64,000 nucleotides of DNA from CAVUDO01 sp963740255 (GTDB lineage Bacteria; Actinomycetota; Actinomycetes; Mycobacteriales; Cryptosporangiaceae), in contig CAVUDO010000006.1 in assembly GCA_963740255.1 (NCBI GenBank), forward strand, positions 372,001 through 436,000, written 5' to 3'. Position numbers and translations under genes: made by a program. The stretch's first letter is position 1. The number at the start of each line of letters is the position of its first letter. The notes beneath the pieces are model-generated. The model was not told the DNA's origin, searched no databases, and saw only the letters and a program-made list of their open reading frames with translations. This document shows positions 58,801 to 60,266 of this stretch, one piece after another.

Positions 58801-60266
58801 CGTTGAACGAGGCTGCCGCCGCCAGGAACGAGGTCCGCCGGGTGACCTCCGCGGCCTACCAGGCGTACAACCTCGACGGTGCGCTCGACGGCCTGCGGCA
58901 GGCGTCAGGCCGCTACCGGACGCTGCTCAGTTCGGAACGGGAGTTCCGTGGTCTCGCCGAGACGGCCGCGCGGCAGGCGGCCATCGTGCACGACCTGGCC
59001 ACACCGGCCAGCGCCGCCGACCCGGAGTCCGGGGTGTCCCGCAACCTCGCCCGGGCCGAACGGCTCGCGCGGGTGGCCAGCGCCGCCGAGATGCGGCGCC
59101 GGGAGGAGTTCCGGGCGCACCTGCGGGCGGAGATCGCGAACGCCCGGGAGTACGCCGACGAGGCGGCCGGCATGGCCGGGCGGTACCGGGACCGGGCCCG
59201 GCTGATCCCGGAGAACCGGCCGGACCAGAGCTACGACCCGAGCCTGCGGGCCGCCACCCTGCAAAGTTGGGCCGAACGCGCGCTCGACGCGGCGGCGGAA
59301 GCCGAGCAGCAACTCCTGGCCCTTGACCAGGAGGACCAGGACCGACCGGTGACGGCGACGGCCGTGCCCGGGTCGGCGTTCCGCGGCGACGGTCGGGAGA
59401 CGGCCGATCGCAACGCCGTGCTGGAGCAGGCCAGGCGGGCGGTCGACGAACTCGTCGGGCAGACGCGCCCCCGCTCGGCCGACGGCAGCCTCGACCGGTT
59501 CACCGTGCAGCCGGAACAGGGCCAGCCGTACCTTGTCCAGGTCGACAGTGGACCGCTGGACGAGGGCGTGGTGGCCGTCACGCGGGACGTGCACGGCGAG
59601 CCGGTCATCGTCGTGTCCGACCGGGCGCGCGACGACATCGTGGGGCAGGCGATCATCCACGAGGTCTCCGAGACGATGGCCCTGCGGGAAGGCCGGCAGA
59701 ACGACCAGCACCTGCTGCGCCCGGGCGCCGTCGACCGGCCGCTGGGGGCCGAACAGCTGTCGGCGCACGACATCGGCCGGCTCGGCGAACTGGCGGTGAT
59801 CGCCGGGCGCCGCGATGCCGCGGAGATGCTGACCTACGCCAGGCACCTCGGGCTCGTGGAGGGCACGCCCGGTGCCGACCAGCGCCGCGCGGCCGTCGCG
59901 GAGTACCTGCCGGATCTGCTGGAGCACGTGGACGCCCTCGCGGCCGTGGGTGCCGACCTGGAGACCCAGGCGCGCCACTGGGCGAAGCGGGTTCTCGTGC
60001 TGGAGAGCCAGATCGCCGCCAACACCGCGAGGGTCGACCAGCTGCAGCGCGAGGCAGCCGACCTCGCCGCCGACCTCAGGGCCCGGGACGACGCCCGCAA
60101 GCGCGAGGCCAAGGCGGCCGGCCGACTGGCCAGAGAGCAGGACTCGCCGCGGGAACGCGATCCGCGCTCAGCTGAAGCGGAATGCGGCCGATGCCGAGCG
60201 GCTGGAAGCCGAGCAGCGGTTCGAGGAAGCCCGACTGCGGAGAAACGACGCCGACGCCGACGGTGA
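31725..60266 (+). CDS. Giant polymorphic toxin, segment C (about 9,480 codons: papain-fold arrays, TreY, OtsA, kinase, TreZ, SGNH hydrolases)
   Basis: From about 31725 one frame stays open for 28.5 kb. In order: coiled coil and papain-fold modules 3 and 4; FRGD module 2; SMC-like coiled coil; FRGD 3; papain-fold 5; coiled coil; TreY; nuclease-like domain; FRGD 4; OtsA; kinase-fold domain; TreZ; then three related blocks of FxGR-type module, helices and papain-fold domain, two of them ending in an SGNH hydrolase; then FRGD 8, coiled coil and FRGD 9. No signal peptide or membrane segment is seen in this part. No start codon with a ribosome site exists near its left end. The last 35 or so residues to TGA 60266 (Cys/Arg-rich) are out of frame after a shift near 60160. 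Confidence 0.85.
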   Translation, partial: VDADLDADIARLQEQIAADIDAVRVVQEDLTGHIQAAEQARVAGPATVATPRGPADLTVDERTKRDRQLAALTGEAKAYFDSIAEREEHFQSWLDSVKALERARAALDQVGHDSGSSQEVEAARTAVAEALQIAENAALVSGEPIAIGRFSDAYRAELAADPAVDQLLQLAEEMVEAANVAEENLRSVDTDYWHYQNDDPGTLATPDHPVVQQSQIPGNDQRPVDSRRSYARMYRRPLLHHQRQLEQALREEFGEIPRTPDPRRGAWFNAINAFGYLLDAGRRVNCMDARMAFLDTYLHGRPRVAAALQRNGFGHRNATEVAVPGVPAHTEENLFGGKFQAAVQHQAGVDRTDVNAQVEAGYAAIAAHLREVGPGAVALIDTQWVEGESHSWVAVNQDGTILWIDPQDGTVSETPIFPPSRVKELHTLFVDRDATPVPAPEGAFPAATDARREPRRVGRTFRRLFGGRHASTGQPGATSDQDQRRDPTPTQRDEAAEVVEVPPARPVDPVRLADLAAEDRAEYERQSEEYFRSVKERDLHFREAQDRNAEYWLFEVDILGERLASLTEAIQDDSAPARIVAERDLVAAALQAVEVAAARVAGSAQSTADLGWLNELYATMPSPEADVATLLDWAQQMTTALADPRAQLDANRDYWSYQNRDSDVATVATADDPVVQHSQIPGDNSVPLDRRHGYAKDYRSPLLAHQRMLEMALVEAFGEIAAKPDPRVGGWLKRINGFGMFRDPDRHTNCAYARLAFLETYLYGRPRVAPPRKRSFLFFLDSPLSGNRVPEEQRLTGGRFQRVAGGPAAGDTATVQQVDAALAAIATQMAGLDHGSVALVDAEWGNGESTHALAVVKHGDDVLWIDPQTGEVSTGFPYDPGSIGRVQVLVVDGDAKPVVLPSDAFPSVDITASAILDSDFRGDFAPEARAEQVAEEIARQLELARSAAGVPGIVRQADGSYLVEQPFGEPAVVTVVAGDTSDTATEAGSAVAKSRIDVDGRRIEIVVSDRAQLRHVGRALAHELAEAASVLARDAGEPLAVPSDHVRGRLAELRYLAAGVPSGDAVVEQEIQELLRSLGFTADEQPVVTAFVEQLTRHDLALGAVRAREASGQPVDGDVQAAADAVTTRLTALWGQLGNLSEQARAAEHARRTDPARADDPDGAPPHVRALQDQIAAELASVGAAQDTLAQRAAGVPAPDASGPAPDATLPADLVEAERRRSEAEIARASAVAERARQVGEQVGELTSRAREVRSEVAALEERLTELQARLVRLQSAQARVAADPAAGNDLQAARDSVAEQLQVVQERVAGHATQADALTEQIAETVQATDELRARKATLEEDSAPDDVATARIEELGTLIGQREQQIADARAHHAWLLSAGERLAEYVTTLGEQLAQVAGDAEGSPAALAAALDQVAARASLTSPYESRADELTAQVEATVREQRRLRAEARRLNEVGRARQAGAETTGDRAALAALERLAADFRDQTQARRAEIVRALESLTQPGVDRDAVRARVAAEIQLLEQAADTLTREAAPHQARLGRQPKAGESLSGALDPVANLRMRWALSAAGGNVAGVAKIRLDTLDQTSVDRLLQALDGTRDVAANVHAQIARRNEAVRSEPVSAPSEASPAPAPTAQSDQPPAEGDQPPAGPDATSAGPRGPAAAPAPDQPGRVVRLTAPAIPRSDFRGDVLPEAQPEQVAEEIARQLEQASPAAGVPGVTVQDDGSYLVAQPFGDAFVVTVVPGDTSGARTGGGLPVSTTRIDLGGRPVRVEIVVSDRAPLRHVGRVVARGLAEATAVVASESGERLAVPLDGLRGRLAELRHLARQLASDDADRGLAERDIQTLLRGLGFAAGEQRLVLAFAEQLTRHDLAMGAVRILQTPEQRADRGAPDAGVVHGPAFADVRADADAVTARLAEVWSQLGTLSMLARAAEYARRTDPARADDPARADDPDRPPPHVIALQDQIEAELAALGTAQDALADRVQTAPNSRTQSAEPSAARRLADLDAEGRAELERQSADYFASIAERETHFQTWLDSVRALDGALRILNQEREDGGTPDRVEAAREQVAEALRSAEQTARLTGPTGAPIADLFDPSSVPDTAEDGDLDPLLELAEQMVANADYAEASLREENLAYYQYQNDDAGVPATVDDPVVQESQIPGHDRQPVDRVRDYGQGHRRPLLAHQRLLELALLDEFGEIPRTPNPRAGRWLERINAFATRFDPSFRVNCTDARDAFLDTYLHGRPRVAAPITRNRFGSRDATDVPVEHSLPPELATPDTQRLAEEQRAGGPYQSFGAEVAAGYAAIEQHLRDLGHGAVAMIDTEWVQDDAHAWVAVNHHDEILWIDPQTGTVDTAQIYDAALVKRLDVLFLDGNAGYAPVSPDVLPTDPQTPVAHAAGLKRFFQRFGGSRPDEQPAVDTDDRPSGEATRPAEVAATPAAVDPAAVDPVEEERVRGEVDRAHAQGMRERVADALREARFLYGVASWVTSEVAGLGPQLDELKSRLEQAQRAQSRVETEPDAALDVEVELGAAADQVRALEQRVREYARQADEASGTLADLQARRAELARRQATLGQHPASSTDPVIAAQVEASGEVLAQRDQRIAATQEDVSWLRTSGERLATYLEEVNARLGEVTGDTDTARAALTAAVEQVFDPTALTSPALTQADALAARVTARMREAHRLQQAAERLDAAGRIRRNGDAAAADRAALVALEEFVAGFRHTVVGSRHRIRQVLATLSRPGVDQDAARARVAAEIQSLRDAAETLQQEAAPHQTRLAREPAADEPVGRDLDPVANLQLRWALASLHSNVAAVTEVPLGTLEPAQTAVLDEALDRLWDLTWNAHHQIAQRNDAARSDRGAADARPAEGPTAEHTIGSELRPRPVDPGQPPAVVDQRLTQASRELGDAVVRSTYRVQVQPGFDFAATAAITAYLADLGVTHLYSSPLQLASPASTHGYDVVDHSRVNPDVGGEAGRQTLLAALRENGLGMILDIVPNHAGVAVPAANQAWWSLLRDGRDSPYNQWFDVNWDAHDGRLLVPILGDQADALDALQLVETVEGHELHYYGNRLPVAPDTVRPGDTALDVHAKQNYELVSWTRADSEINYRRFFTIKELAGLRVEEREVFDAVHALMLGWYNAGEIDGLRVDHVDGLRAPSQYLRQLREAAPGAYLVVEKILASGEQLPGSWPVQGTTGYDALREVTGLLVDPAGQEAFAALDAALTDVPTDWDELAHRSKLKVTTGMLLAELNRLAALAPEIPNAKFGLAALMAAFPVYRTYGKGGRGGLTAAAREARLRRPELRETIDALMKRLRRAGDELAIRFEQSTGPVMAKGVEDTAGFRFTNTLLTNVEVGGEPGEYGVDPAAFHAATADRQAQHPHGMTTLSTHDTKRSEDVRARLAVLSERGPEWSEAVQRWVPQLSAQVPGLDPSVAHLILQTAVGAGPVGADGLTQERLAAAMIKSVREARNDSREDGVGTSWENPNAEFEAAVEAAVAALYGDSEVARSVREFTEDITEQGWSNALTQKLVQLTMPGVPDTYQGQELWDYSLVDPDNRREVDYDERRRLLAELDSGWRPPVDAGGAVKLLVTSRALRLQRAAPELFTGYTPLHADGPAADHAVAFDRGGAITVATRLPVGLERDGGWAGTTLTLPPGQWVDALTGRLFNGGEVRLSQLLQHVDGGSTAGYPVALLVRPDAPLAAVGVTPETAPTNFVLPTQQSVLRPLGPPAKPRATLADAEHVARVPLAPGEPTPRPARMSWSAVDAALNREVSPVRRNTFRLFGDVIRLEAANPGVQGFDVWRERLQEVWGNPTRLSPDGLRQKLAGLEGEIDLAFAVHQLVEVEPVLTAYVPIATDEGGVREGRAPGRTITAELDLTEVTAEGELVFHEVKRWRPQMLIEPGADDLSERSRKLVVQATKQLTVLANNPDYHGAPGAPHALRWTFPLGIDAEMAHYLESLSVPVPNPDDPGGPPIGHARLSVVGDRVNALPSLTDESDGRITASAVPGSSFHGLGRAEAAPDLVLAQVRRVVAGSLSEFGRVRPVEGYDDRVAIVDDGQTWLELPLRSGPLAEGTVAESTLDDNGMPSKITVSDRAVDGVVERALAHEVAELLALRAGHTNDSHLLVAGPGAGRLRAESLSAHDMGRIAELEVLVRQDDAVETAALARHLGIVEGTEGSGDRRAAIDPDLLAQVDGLVAAAPAADTEQAALSQSPTALGTHSHQLASRSAPDGAGPVAPAPARDTSESSSFVVVFNRLPVKQEPGADGAPAWVRSPGGVVTALAPVMQAESGVWVGWSGVPGDAPAAFDSDGIQMSPVPLSEDDLASYYDLAANSMLWPLYHGHGEPVYLPDAWSRMVEVNQRFADDAVAKAAPGATVWIHDYQLQLVPEMIRRQRPDLRIGFFLHIPFPGVEQFGRLPREWGDAIVGGLLGADLVGFQTPGDAENFRQVVEERLNLPTRVEPHGRLALEHAGRQVTLDAFPISIDFASVDALARLESMPDRAREIRREFGNPKRLVVGLDRLDPSKGIPERLRAFQALLRSGEFDPADVVLVQSSQLSRASVAAYQDLLVETDRLVAEINAEFGQPGRPVVHHLVRTINEKVRTAFFQAADVLMVTPQRDGMNLIAKEFVASRPDLGGVLLLSRGAGAAVELTNAVLVDPQDAADLHAGLFRALTMDPAEARSSMERMRAQIAVNDVAQWAASFLAAMPPAPGVAAAQAAVDPALAVAVDGRTDDRAVDAGAVQPPTAPARDVAAAQAAVDAARAIAMDARTDDGHVDEAAAERFSAAVPRLAVDGAPGAYSTQDAALRGFAESGLDLGPVSLEVLPGGFSGEPTYLVRDAKGEPVGVVKAFREVSSLVGEISGLERLNEDDFRFAAPGPRNVAVAEGTDGTSGLLLTTFAPGRSLDDLMDDVAQATDPRERVFALDVLRRAVIAAGAALADLHTRPDGSGGPQPRDHATRYLGELRASVERAVRNRAALEAAGLDVDGLVRRVSEIGEAARPDLAAAVIAHGDIPTSNVIWHPATGITLIDVGSVHFSLDANGAPTGSAFTDVQSLRASLAYDARERGFAEREGFAVQDAFRLGYQDAGGAPSVVAASAVFGELLHLNNLAMDVAVAPDQATRAVAQERLEAAVRSLQRALDPTGFDLAGSQLGRTPLGHQVLPRTLPAGAAQIAAAQALTQAARDLGDAVRFEVWAPGPDRMRVRVNGLEHDMQPVGDGHWRVDLPGVRPGMDYVYVVGADGRALPDPRAQWLPRGVHGPARVYDHSAFPWTDHNWPGKRVQIDARANPTGSIVYELPIATFTADGTFDAAIAQVPHLVELGVDFVELMPVNSFDGEYGWGYDGVGWYAPHEASGGPDGLKNLVNALHEAGIGVVVDGVYNHLGASGNYLARFGPYMADADGQWGERVNLDGPGAEGMRRHIVDNVLMWMEHYHVDAVRLDAIHALHDSSPERGGQHLLAEVSGAVGELSQRLGRPLSLIAEPDWANPWLVTPREDGGAGLDATWQDDVHHALHAVVTGETHGYYQGYGSLDRLAQALENPYYRGEGNEFGAQSGDQFVVYDQNHDQVGNRPAGDRITDPDDLAILHTLIMSMPYTPMLFMGEEFGATTPHPYFTSHTDPALAEAAREGRRRELSGHPFGWTPEQLARMADPQARETFEGAKLDWSQLDEARHREVFEYTRDLIALRKATPALHDPDLDQIRVQVHNDEQWLVMYRGEDHAVVVNLAAEPRTVPVGWAPGAVALASKPGLEFYGNTVTLPGRSAAVVASERATAEPEGAQRTAPDGLDRAEADENTRDAVAAPGVAGRGRAAWRPAESHAVPAVPGTDFHGRRFSVPVGSAVVEEAHRTLDVVGEHLGLGIRAVADNRVVLDLPDGTELSLGLRAAELAADEVARLDTTAVGGPYLLLSAQASFDVVPRAMAQLLASILAEREGRRGGDPAVGTSAVLPAGVTTGEFTPRQVGRLTELSWLLRTRDADGAALRAADMGVDPGLLAEIDRLTAAADVEGEIGPGLQRWLQGTGDRELREGLVENAALEAAEHKRRIAQRVLQFYDAARTTAAELRAAGNALYEEQAREQSLFAPFDRFVGRTLSIESDRARMTENHTYLVDNLTRLDACLDWLNAGGKREAGTDVLVWQLWDGLTFTVSGDGVSVGEAKRTSLIDIVAAKREKLLLEMGRVVDRIAAIDQQLSAHRTAHEEAVRSALADGVVTAATDESATEIRERHERIRRDAQMHMRDALALENLDLLDTLQATVPGAAAYFNDVAQVLPAHLVPSPDGAPTLGPTPAHVWALDSLKQLVEASFPRAEDGTFARHASPQGILSYLNKFYTDAGRDDPLIELLRNGNCVDANLAFYLAWMFAEPRPAAHMRALAFDEDGKLHGGGESVARIADLTNGKYQALNHADENSSVAFDKIENRLDGLGRGAFAFISAAGHSWAAVNDNGVVKYVDAAWGTWSTRQPLHVNVGQVWSLVVDGSGAPVGFPGLALARTPNGDRTEQDRTEQPVEGAIAADGTPERADESLAPVWEDLVARNSPTRSAPVATTRAVFDFARYVLGTVVAGTGMVPAVVRTFRAKHIGKLPAAPDGVYGAPYGGEPVTVALLGDSTMVGYGVRNDADTPGALMGNRLSDELRRPVRIVSAARVGAKASDLDAQASEVLQGGRPDLTVVFVGPNDVAQRVPAAAAGERLGEVTGRLVGEGSAVVVNTCADMGTMLPWTKGPLRTLLSSRSAEMAATQAEAVRVAGGTAVRVGDLVHDEFVNRPRTFFAADRFHPSSAGYLLTTSALMPTLFAALEQRAAQGGPGQGRVKAPAPQLGTPGSHDGTPGSRPSPGSYAVPAVPGSSFHGRGFGLAVGPAVVEEAHRVLADVGRHLGIPVRAVADDRVVLELPDGTSLPMGLRRAEFDNDDVARLVDGSTIEISEQASFQVIPRALVHVFAAVVAEHAGPTADAGMAVDPGQLAKLVQLTPRGKPSTLVAARLAELSWLARTGDTAEARVLVEHLGGTLDTDTLAAVGGLIGIDPIEAVAERQATAAREELTERAVREATAYKQLILGRVSDFQNAIPSAVAELRSTADAFEAEFADNHAEFEGAVRRTLATESRLAELQEQRDARLATLARLDGQLAALAAELDQRQAAERAAPGTVAADPARRWHTTKELLALQDGASSERGIERMRLVRLTDQMGQLELQLREDRAAHEQAIRPSTRPDAALGLVDETAARLRVRQEGLLRDAARFRRDADMLDSPDLWKSLHTQVPAGFAFVNAVPPPASGSFSADAESAYGPTAIHAWASETSQQLLEANFPRNTDGTFQQFAHPQALLSYLNRFYEASGRDDPFTALIENGNCLDASIAYYEAWMHAQPRPAARMLNTTFDDEGNLSSFGEDVSRVERITGGRYQVLARSADEVEAGFSTLENRLRELGRGAFAFILTPGHSWVAVTYDQAVSDGMIQVDATTGEATAGNTVVYVDPSHGRWSTERPLHADVTEIDALVVNGRGEPVGVPGLAKTSPHFTPVAGAAPSLDAGVKAGPRRGPAADPDIVPAQRGTPFHGRGFDLPVGPAVVEEAHRVLADVASHLDLDLESIADDRIQIRWPDGHTRSIGLRTAVFDNDDVARFERGPTIVLSARASFQVIPRALVYMVSAIYSASVGVPTERAPLMSRILGSRLVNRGISSPGSRNTILTAFDLAALDELSWLERTGDAEGATALLARLGLHDVDRLVSAESPKLDPGLVEARRDRAAREELVATAARETVEYKALIVERVRRLHQAVPAMVEERRVAAAALDAEFDQQWPQFRESVETILELEDALADNALRARDAEEGAADAATNLAQWTAERRQRLLDVDTLEVQQRAAEARAARRDAAGLRFRIERAARVVDSAPATLDEMAAERRGLEGRYDERRHALDEAIRSLLASQGRDATNAAVARVRAQQQDAIRTAAQARRDAADLANPDSWKAVGSVVRGAFAAINQPASGIPLMQPGDSSDAAPGPTALHVWALDSVRQLVEAHFPRNDDHSFQRFAHPKGLLSYLRTFYQAVGREHPLLAFLKNGNCVDASLSFYQAWMYAQPRPAARMATQGFDADGNPVDVPGEYVSRVEREVGGSYQIVAKDSQRSRHGYEVVEKQLTELGPGSFAFLANKRHSWVAVNYPVGDGTGIVLYVDPALGRWSTKPLDARPETLGALVVNSDGQPIQIPGLPQAFDLTGPVTGRPGDEPGRVDDRRAPVPVVSPARAGRLAAIPAEVWTDLATRSGALRALAAAASRPTQLARSAFHLGRTALGIGVTGAGMGPALARAILAQYSVPILGGSPPSPNGIYGGEYGGKPLTLALLGDSTMVGYGVKKGEATPGVILGTRLSEMLERPVRVVSAAKVGNRASHLAAQVDRVEDELGSRPDLTMVFIGPNDLTNRTPLTEAVGDLGEMTSRLVAGGSKVVVSTCVDLGTAMPWAKGPLARLLGRWSNEMAGAQAVAVNEAGGTSVRVTDTLGTAFAARPRALLSADRFHPSAAGYALAVDALLPTVAETLGIPAEVVAANRAAHREQRPDAPAGGRPVTALAVPRSAFRGDGRDTADRPAVMAQARRALDEFARGVPGADAVVGDVVPGTADGVGQFTVTPAGGRPVVVRVDSGPLDDGVVATTRNHRGEPVVTVSERAADGVVERALAHEIAETLALRDGRQNDQDALRAGTADGRLTADDLSAHDLGRLAELSLVARSMDAAEALALARHLGLVDGTPGADQRRAAVEELAPGLLAGTDMLVGVGTVRESQVELIEARVRASGEEISRNTAQADQLARDVAHVEAELATYQLEYELMGNQVEEQFADADSLRNQLEQAEADIERLEAAQREAATAERSDDAERLGDEARQRRAEADGYSLRIQESEQAAAEFVNGVREFFGEMMQVAERHTELAAAATDVQTRNAALTHQIATLREHVATMRLVSPADVSAALDRHAARAAQLRSDADAVAADASSQLSAYDRVRLRVAADQLKVEDLASQVRTARVLAEAMEAAGDVAGAVEALNEAAAARNEVRRVTSAAYQAYNLDGALDGLRQASGRYRTLLSSEREFRGLAETAARQAAIVHDLATPASAADPESGVSRNLARAERLARVASAAEMRRREEFRAHLRAEIANAREYADEAAGMAGRYRDRARLIPENRPDQSYDPSLRAATLQSWAERALDAAAEAEQQLLALDQEDQDRPVTATAVPGSAFRGDGRETADRNAVLEQARRAVDELVGQTRPRSADGSLDRFTVQPEQGQPYLVQVDSGPLDEGVVAVTRDVHGEPVIVVSDRARDDIVGQAIIHEVSETMALREGRQNDQHLLRPGAVDRPLGAEQLSAHDIGRLGELAVIAGRRDAAEMLTYARHLGLVEGTPGADQRRAAVAEYLPDLLEHVDALAAVGADLETQARHWAKRVLVLESQIAANTARVDQLQREAADLAADLRARDDARKREAKAAGRLAREQDSPRERDPRSAEAECGRCRAAGSRAAVRGSPTAEKRRRRRR
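32270..33070 (+). other. Domain: papain-fold module 3
   Basis: Cys in RRVNCMDARMAFLDTYLHGR (TGC at 32580), His in GESHSWVAVNQDGTILWIDP, Asp in the same segment. The catalytic set is intact. Confidence 0.75.
33650..34445 (+). other. Domain: papain-fold module 4
   Basis: Cys in RHTNCAYARLAFLETYLYGR (TGC at 33972), His in ESTHALAVVKHGDDVLWIDP. The catalytic set is intact; it is a close paralogue of modules 3 and 5. Confidence 0.75.
34447..35000 (+). repeat. FRGD/AHE module 2
   Basis: DITASAILDSDFRGDFAPEA at the start, QADGSYLVEQPFGEPAVV in the middle, HVGRALAHELAEAASVLA near the end. Nearly the same as module 1. Confidence 0.7.
35370..36570 (+). other. Long coiled coil, first copy
   Basis: Heptad-rich sequence (ERARQVGEQVGELTSRAREV, LTELQARLVRLQSAQARV, RARVAAEIQLLEQAADTLTR) ends with ALDPVANLRMRWALS and an NVHAQIARRNEAVRS tail. 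The same architecture recurs at 39080-40320. Confidence 0.65.
36758..37360 (+). repeat. FRGD/AHE module 3, motif lost
   Basis: Begins TAPAIPRSDFRGDVLPEAQP, but the AHELAE motif reads VVARGLAEATAVV, so the His-Glu pair is gone. Confidence 0.65.
38120..38900 (+). other. Domain: papain-fold module 5
   Basis: Cys in FRVNCTDARDAFLDTYLHGR (TGC at 38421), His in DAHAWVAVNHHDEILWIDPQ. The catalytic set is intact. Confidence 0.75.
39080..40320 (+). other. Long coiled coil, second copy
   Basis: This paralogue of the coil at 35370-36570 has LQARRAELARRQATLGQH, ARARVAAEIQSLRDAAETLQ, DLDPVANLQLRWALAS and NAHHQIAQRNDAARSD. The duplication shows that the gene grew by copying blocks. Confidence 0.65.
40458..42840 (+). 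other. treY: Domain: maltooligosyltrehalose synthase (TreY), complete
   Basis: About 795 residues, the normal length of free TreY, a GH13 enzyme that converts the reducing end of maltooligosaccharides to a trehalosyl unit. It opens STYRVQVQPGFDFAATAAI and LYSSPLQLASPASTHGYDVV. The catalytic residues are the Asp in DGLRVDHVDGLRAP, the Glu in AYLVVEKILASGEQLPGSWP (with the signature GTTGYDAL) and the Asp in TTLSTHDTKRSEDVRARL. TMPGVPDTYQGQELWDYSLV is also conserved. The linker RLTQASRELGDAV precedes it. In free-living form TreY is cytosolic and works with TreZ; here it is an internal domain of the giant protein. Confidence 0.93.
43008..43660 (+). other. Domain: possible PD-(D/E)XK-type nuclease
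   Basis: After SAVDAALNREVSPVRRNTFR comes GLEGEIDLAFAVHQLVEVEP and then TITAELDLTEVTAEGELVFH immediately followed by EVKRWRPQM. The spacing of ELDLTE...HEVK resembles the D-x(n)-E-x-K core of restriction-like nucleases. The assignment is tentative; no free homologue is recognised. Confidence 0.4.
43736..44290 (+). repeat. FRGD/AHE module 4
   Basis: Variant start TASAVPGSSFHGLGRAEAAP; ends VVERALAHEVAELLALRAGH and ESLSAHDMGRIAELEVL. AHEVAE is intact. Confidence 0.6.
44475..45855 (+). other. otsA: Domain: trehalose-6-phosphate synthase (OtsA), complete
   Basis: About 460 residues, the normal length of a GT20 enzyme making trehalose-6-phosphate from NDP-glucose and glucose-6-phosphate. Substrate-site residues known from E. 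coli OtsA are visible: Arg in VVFNRLPVK, GGVVTAL, GVWVGWSGVPG, MLWPLYHGH, Asp in WIHDYQLQLVPEMIRR, His in IGFFLHIPFPGVEQFGRLP, Arg and Lys in VVGLDRLDPSKGIPERLRAF, and Asp/Glu in RDGMNLIAKEFVASR. Nothing looks degenerate, so an active domain is likely. Confidence 0.94.
46080..47170 (+). other. Domain: aminoglycoside-phosphotransferase-fold kinase
   Basis: The nucleotide-binding part has LPGGFSGEPTYLVRD and the Lys of EPVGVVKAF. The catalytic loop is AAVIAHGDIPTSNVIWHP (H-G-D-x4-N) and the metal Asp lies in TLIDVGSVHF. All key residues are present. Between OtsA and TreZ it may be a sugar kinase related to maltokinase, but the sequence alone does not show the substrate. Confidence 0.75.
47290..49060 (+). 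other. treZ: Domain: maltooligosyltrehalose trehalohydrolase (TreZ), complete
   Basis: About 585 residues, normal for TreZ. The N-terminal carbohydrate-binding part is VRFEVWAPGPDRMRVRVNG; the GH13 barrel follows with SIVYELPIATFTADGTFDAA, YGWGYDGVGWYAPHEASGGP and GVVVDGVYNHLG. Catalytic residues are Asp in HVDAVRLDAIHALHD, Glu in LSLIAEPDWANPW and Asp in YDQNHDQVGNRPAGDR. MPYTPMLFMGEEFGATTPHP is also typical. TreZ releases trehalose from the product of TreY. The linker ALTQAARDLGDAV precedes it. Confidence 0.93.
49195..49760 (+). repeat. FRGD-type module 5 (FHGR variant, no AHE)
   Basis: PAVPGTDFHGRRFSVPVGSA and VVEEAHRTLDVV mark the start; the region equivalent to AHELAE reads VPRAMAQLLASILAE, so the motif is lost. 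Confidence 0.6.
50575..51215 (+). other. Domain: papain-fold module 6
   Basis: Cys in LLRNGNCVDANLAFYLAWMF (TGC at 50784), His in SAAGHSWAAVNDNGVVKYVD. The catalytic set is intact. Confidence 0.75.
51520..52130 (+). other. Domain: SGNH hydrolase 1
   Basis: Ser in VALLGDSTMVGYGVRN (TCG at 51561), Asn in VVFVGPNDVAQR, and Asp/His in FFAADRFHPSSAGYLL give all four SGNH blocks, the fold of GDSL-type esterases/lipases. Confidence 0.85.
52247..52800 (+). repeat. FRGD-type module 6 (FHGR variant, no AHE)
   Basis: VPGSSFHGRGFGLAVGPAVV and EEAHRVLADVGRHLGI; the equivalent of AHELAE is PRALVHVFAAVVAEH. Confidence 0.6.
53560..54260 (+). other. Domain: papain-fold module 7
   Basis: Cys in LIENGNCLDASIAYYEAWMH (TGC at 53778), His in LTPGHSWVAVTYDQAV, Asp in VVYVDPSHGRWS. 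Intact, with a longer loop between His and Asp. Confidence 0.75.
54358..54900 (+). repeat. FRGD-type module 7 (FHGR variant, no AHE)
   Basis: AQRGTPFHGRGFDLPVGPAV and EEAHRVLADVASHLDL; the AHE site reads PRALVYMVSAIYSAS. Confidence 0.6.
55690..56340 (+). other. Domain: papain-fold module 8
   Basis: Cys in FLKNGNCVDASLSFYQAWMY (TGC at 55902), His in ANKRHSWVAVNYPVGDG, Asp in VLYVDPALGRWST. Intact. Confidence 0.75.
56640..57330 (+). other. Domain: SGNH hydrolase 2
   Basis: Ser in LALLGDSTMVGYGVKK, Asn in MVFIGPNDLTNR, Asp/His in LLSADRFHPSAAGYAL. Close paralogue of SGNH 1, with the same preceding hydrophobic helix and GxYGG-EYGG entry. Confidence 0.85.
57400..58000 (+). repeat. FRGD/AHE module 8
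   Basis: LAVPRSAFRGDGRDTADRPA; ends VVERALAHEIAETLALRDGR, QNDQDALRAG, LSAHDLGRLAELSLV. Motif intact. Confidence 0.7.
58010..59340 (+). other. Coiled coil between FRGD modules 8 and 9
   Basis: Heptad-rich: ADSLRNQLEQAEADIERLEA, AERLGDEARQRRAEADGYSL, EALNEAAAARNEVRRV. A paralogue spans 59950-62520 and confirms the frameshift near 60160. Confidence 0.6.
59345..59940 (+). repeat. FRGD/AHE module 9
   Basis: ATAVPGSAFRGDGRETADRN; motif reads QAIIHEVSETMALREGRQND, with LSAHDIGRLGELAVI. His and Glu are kept. Confidence 0.7.
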
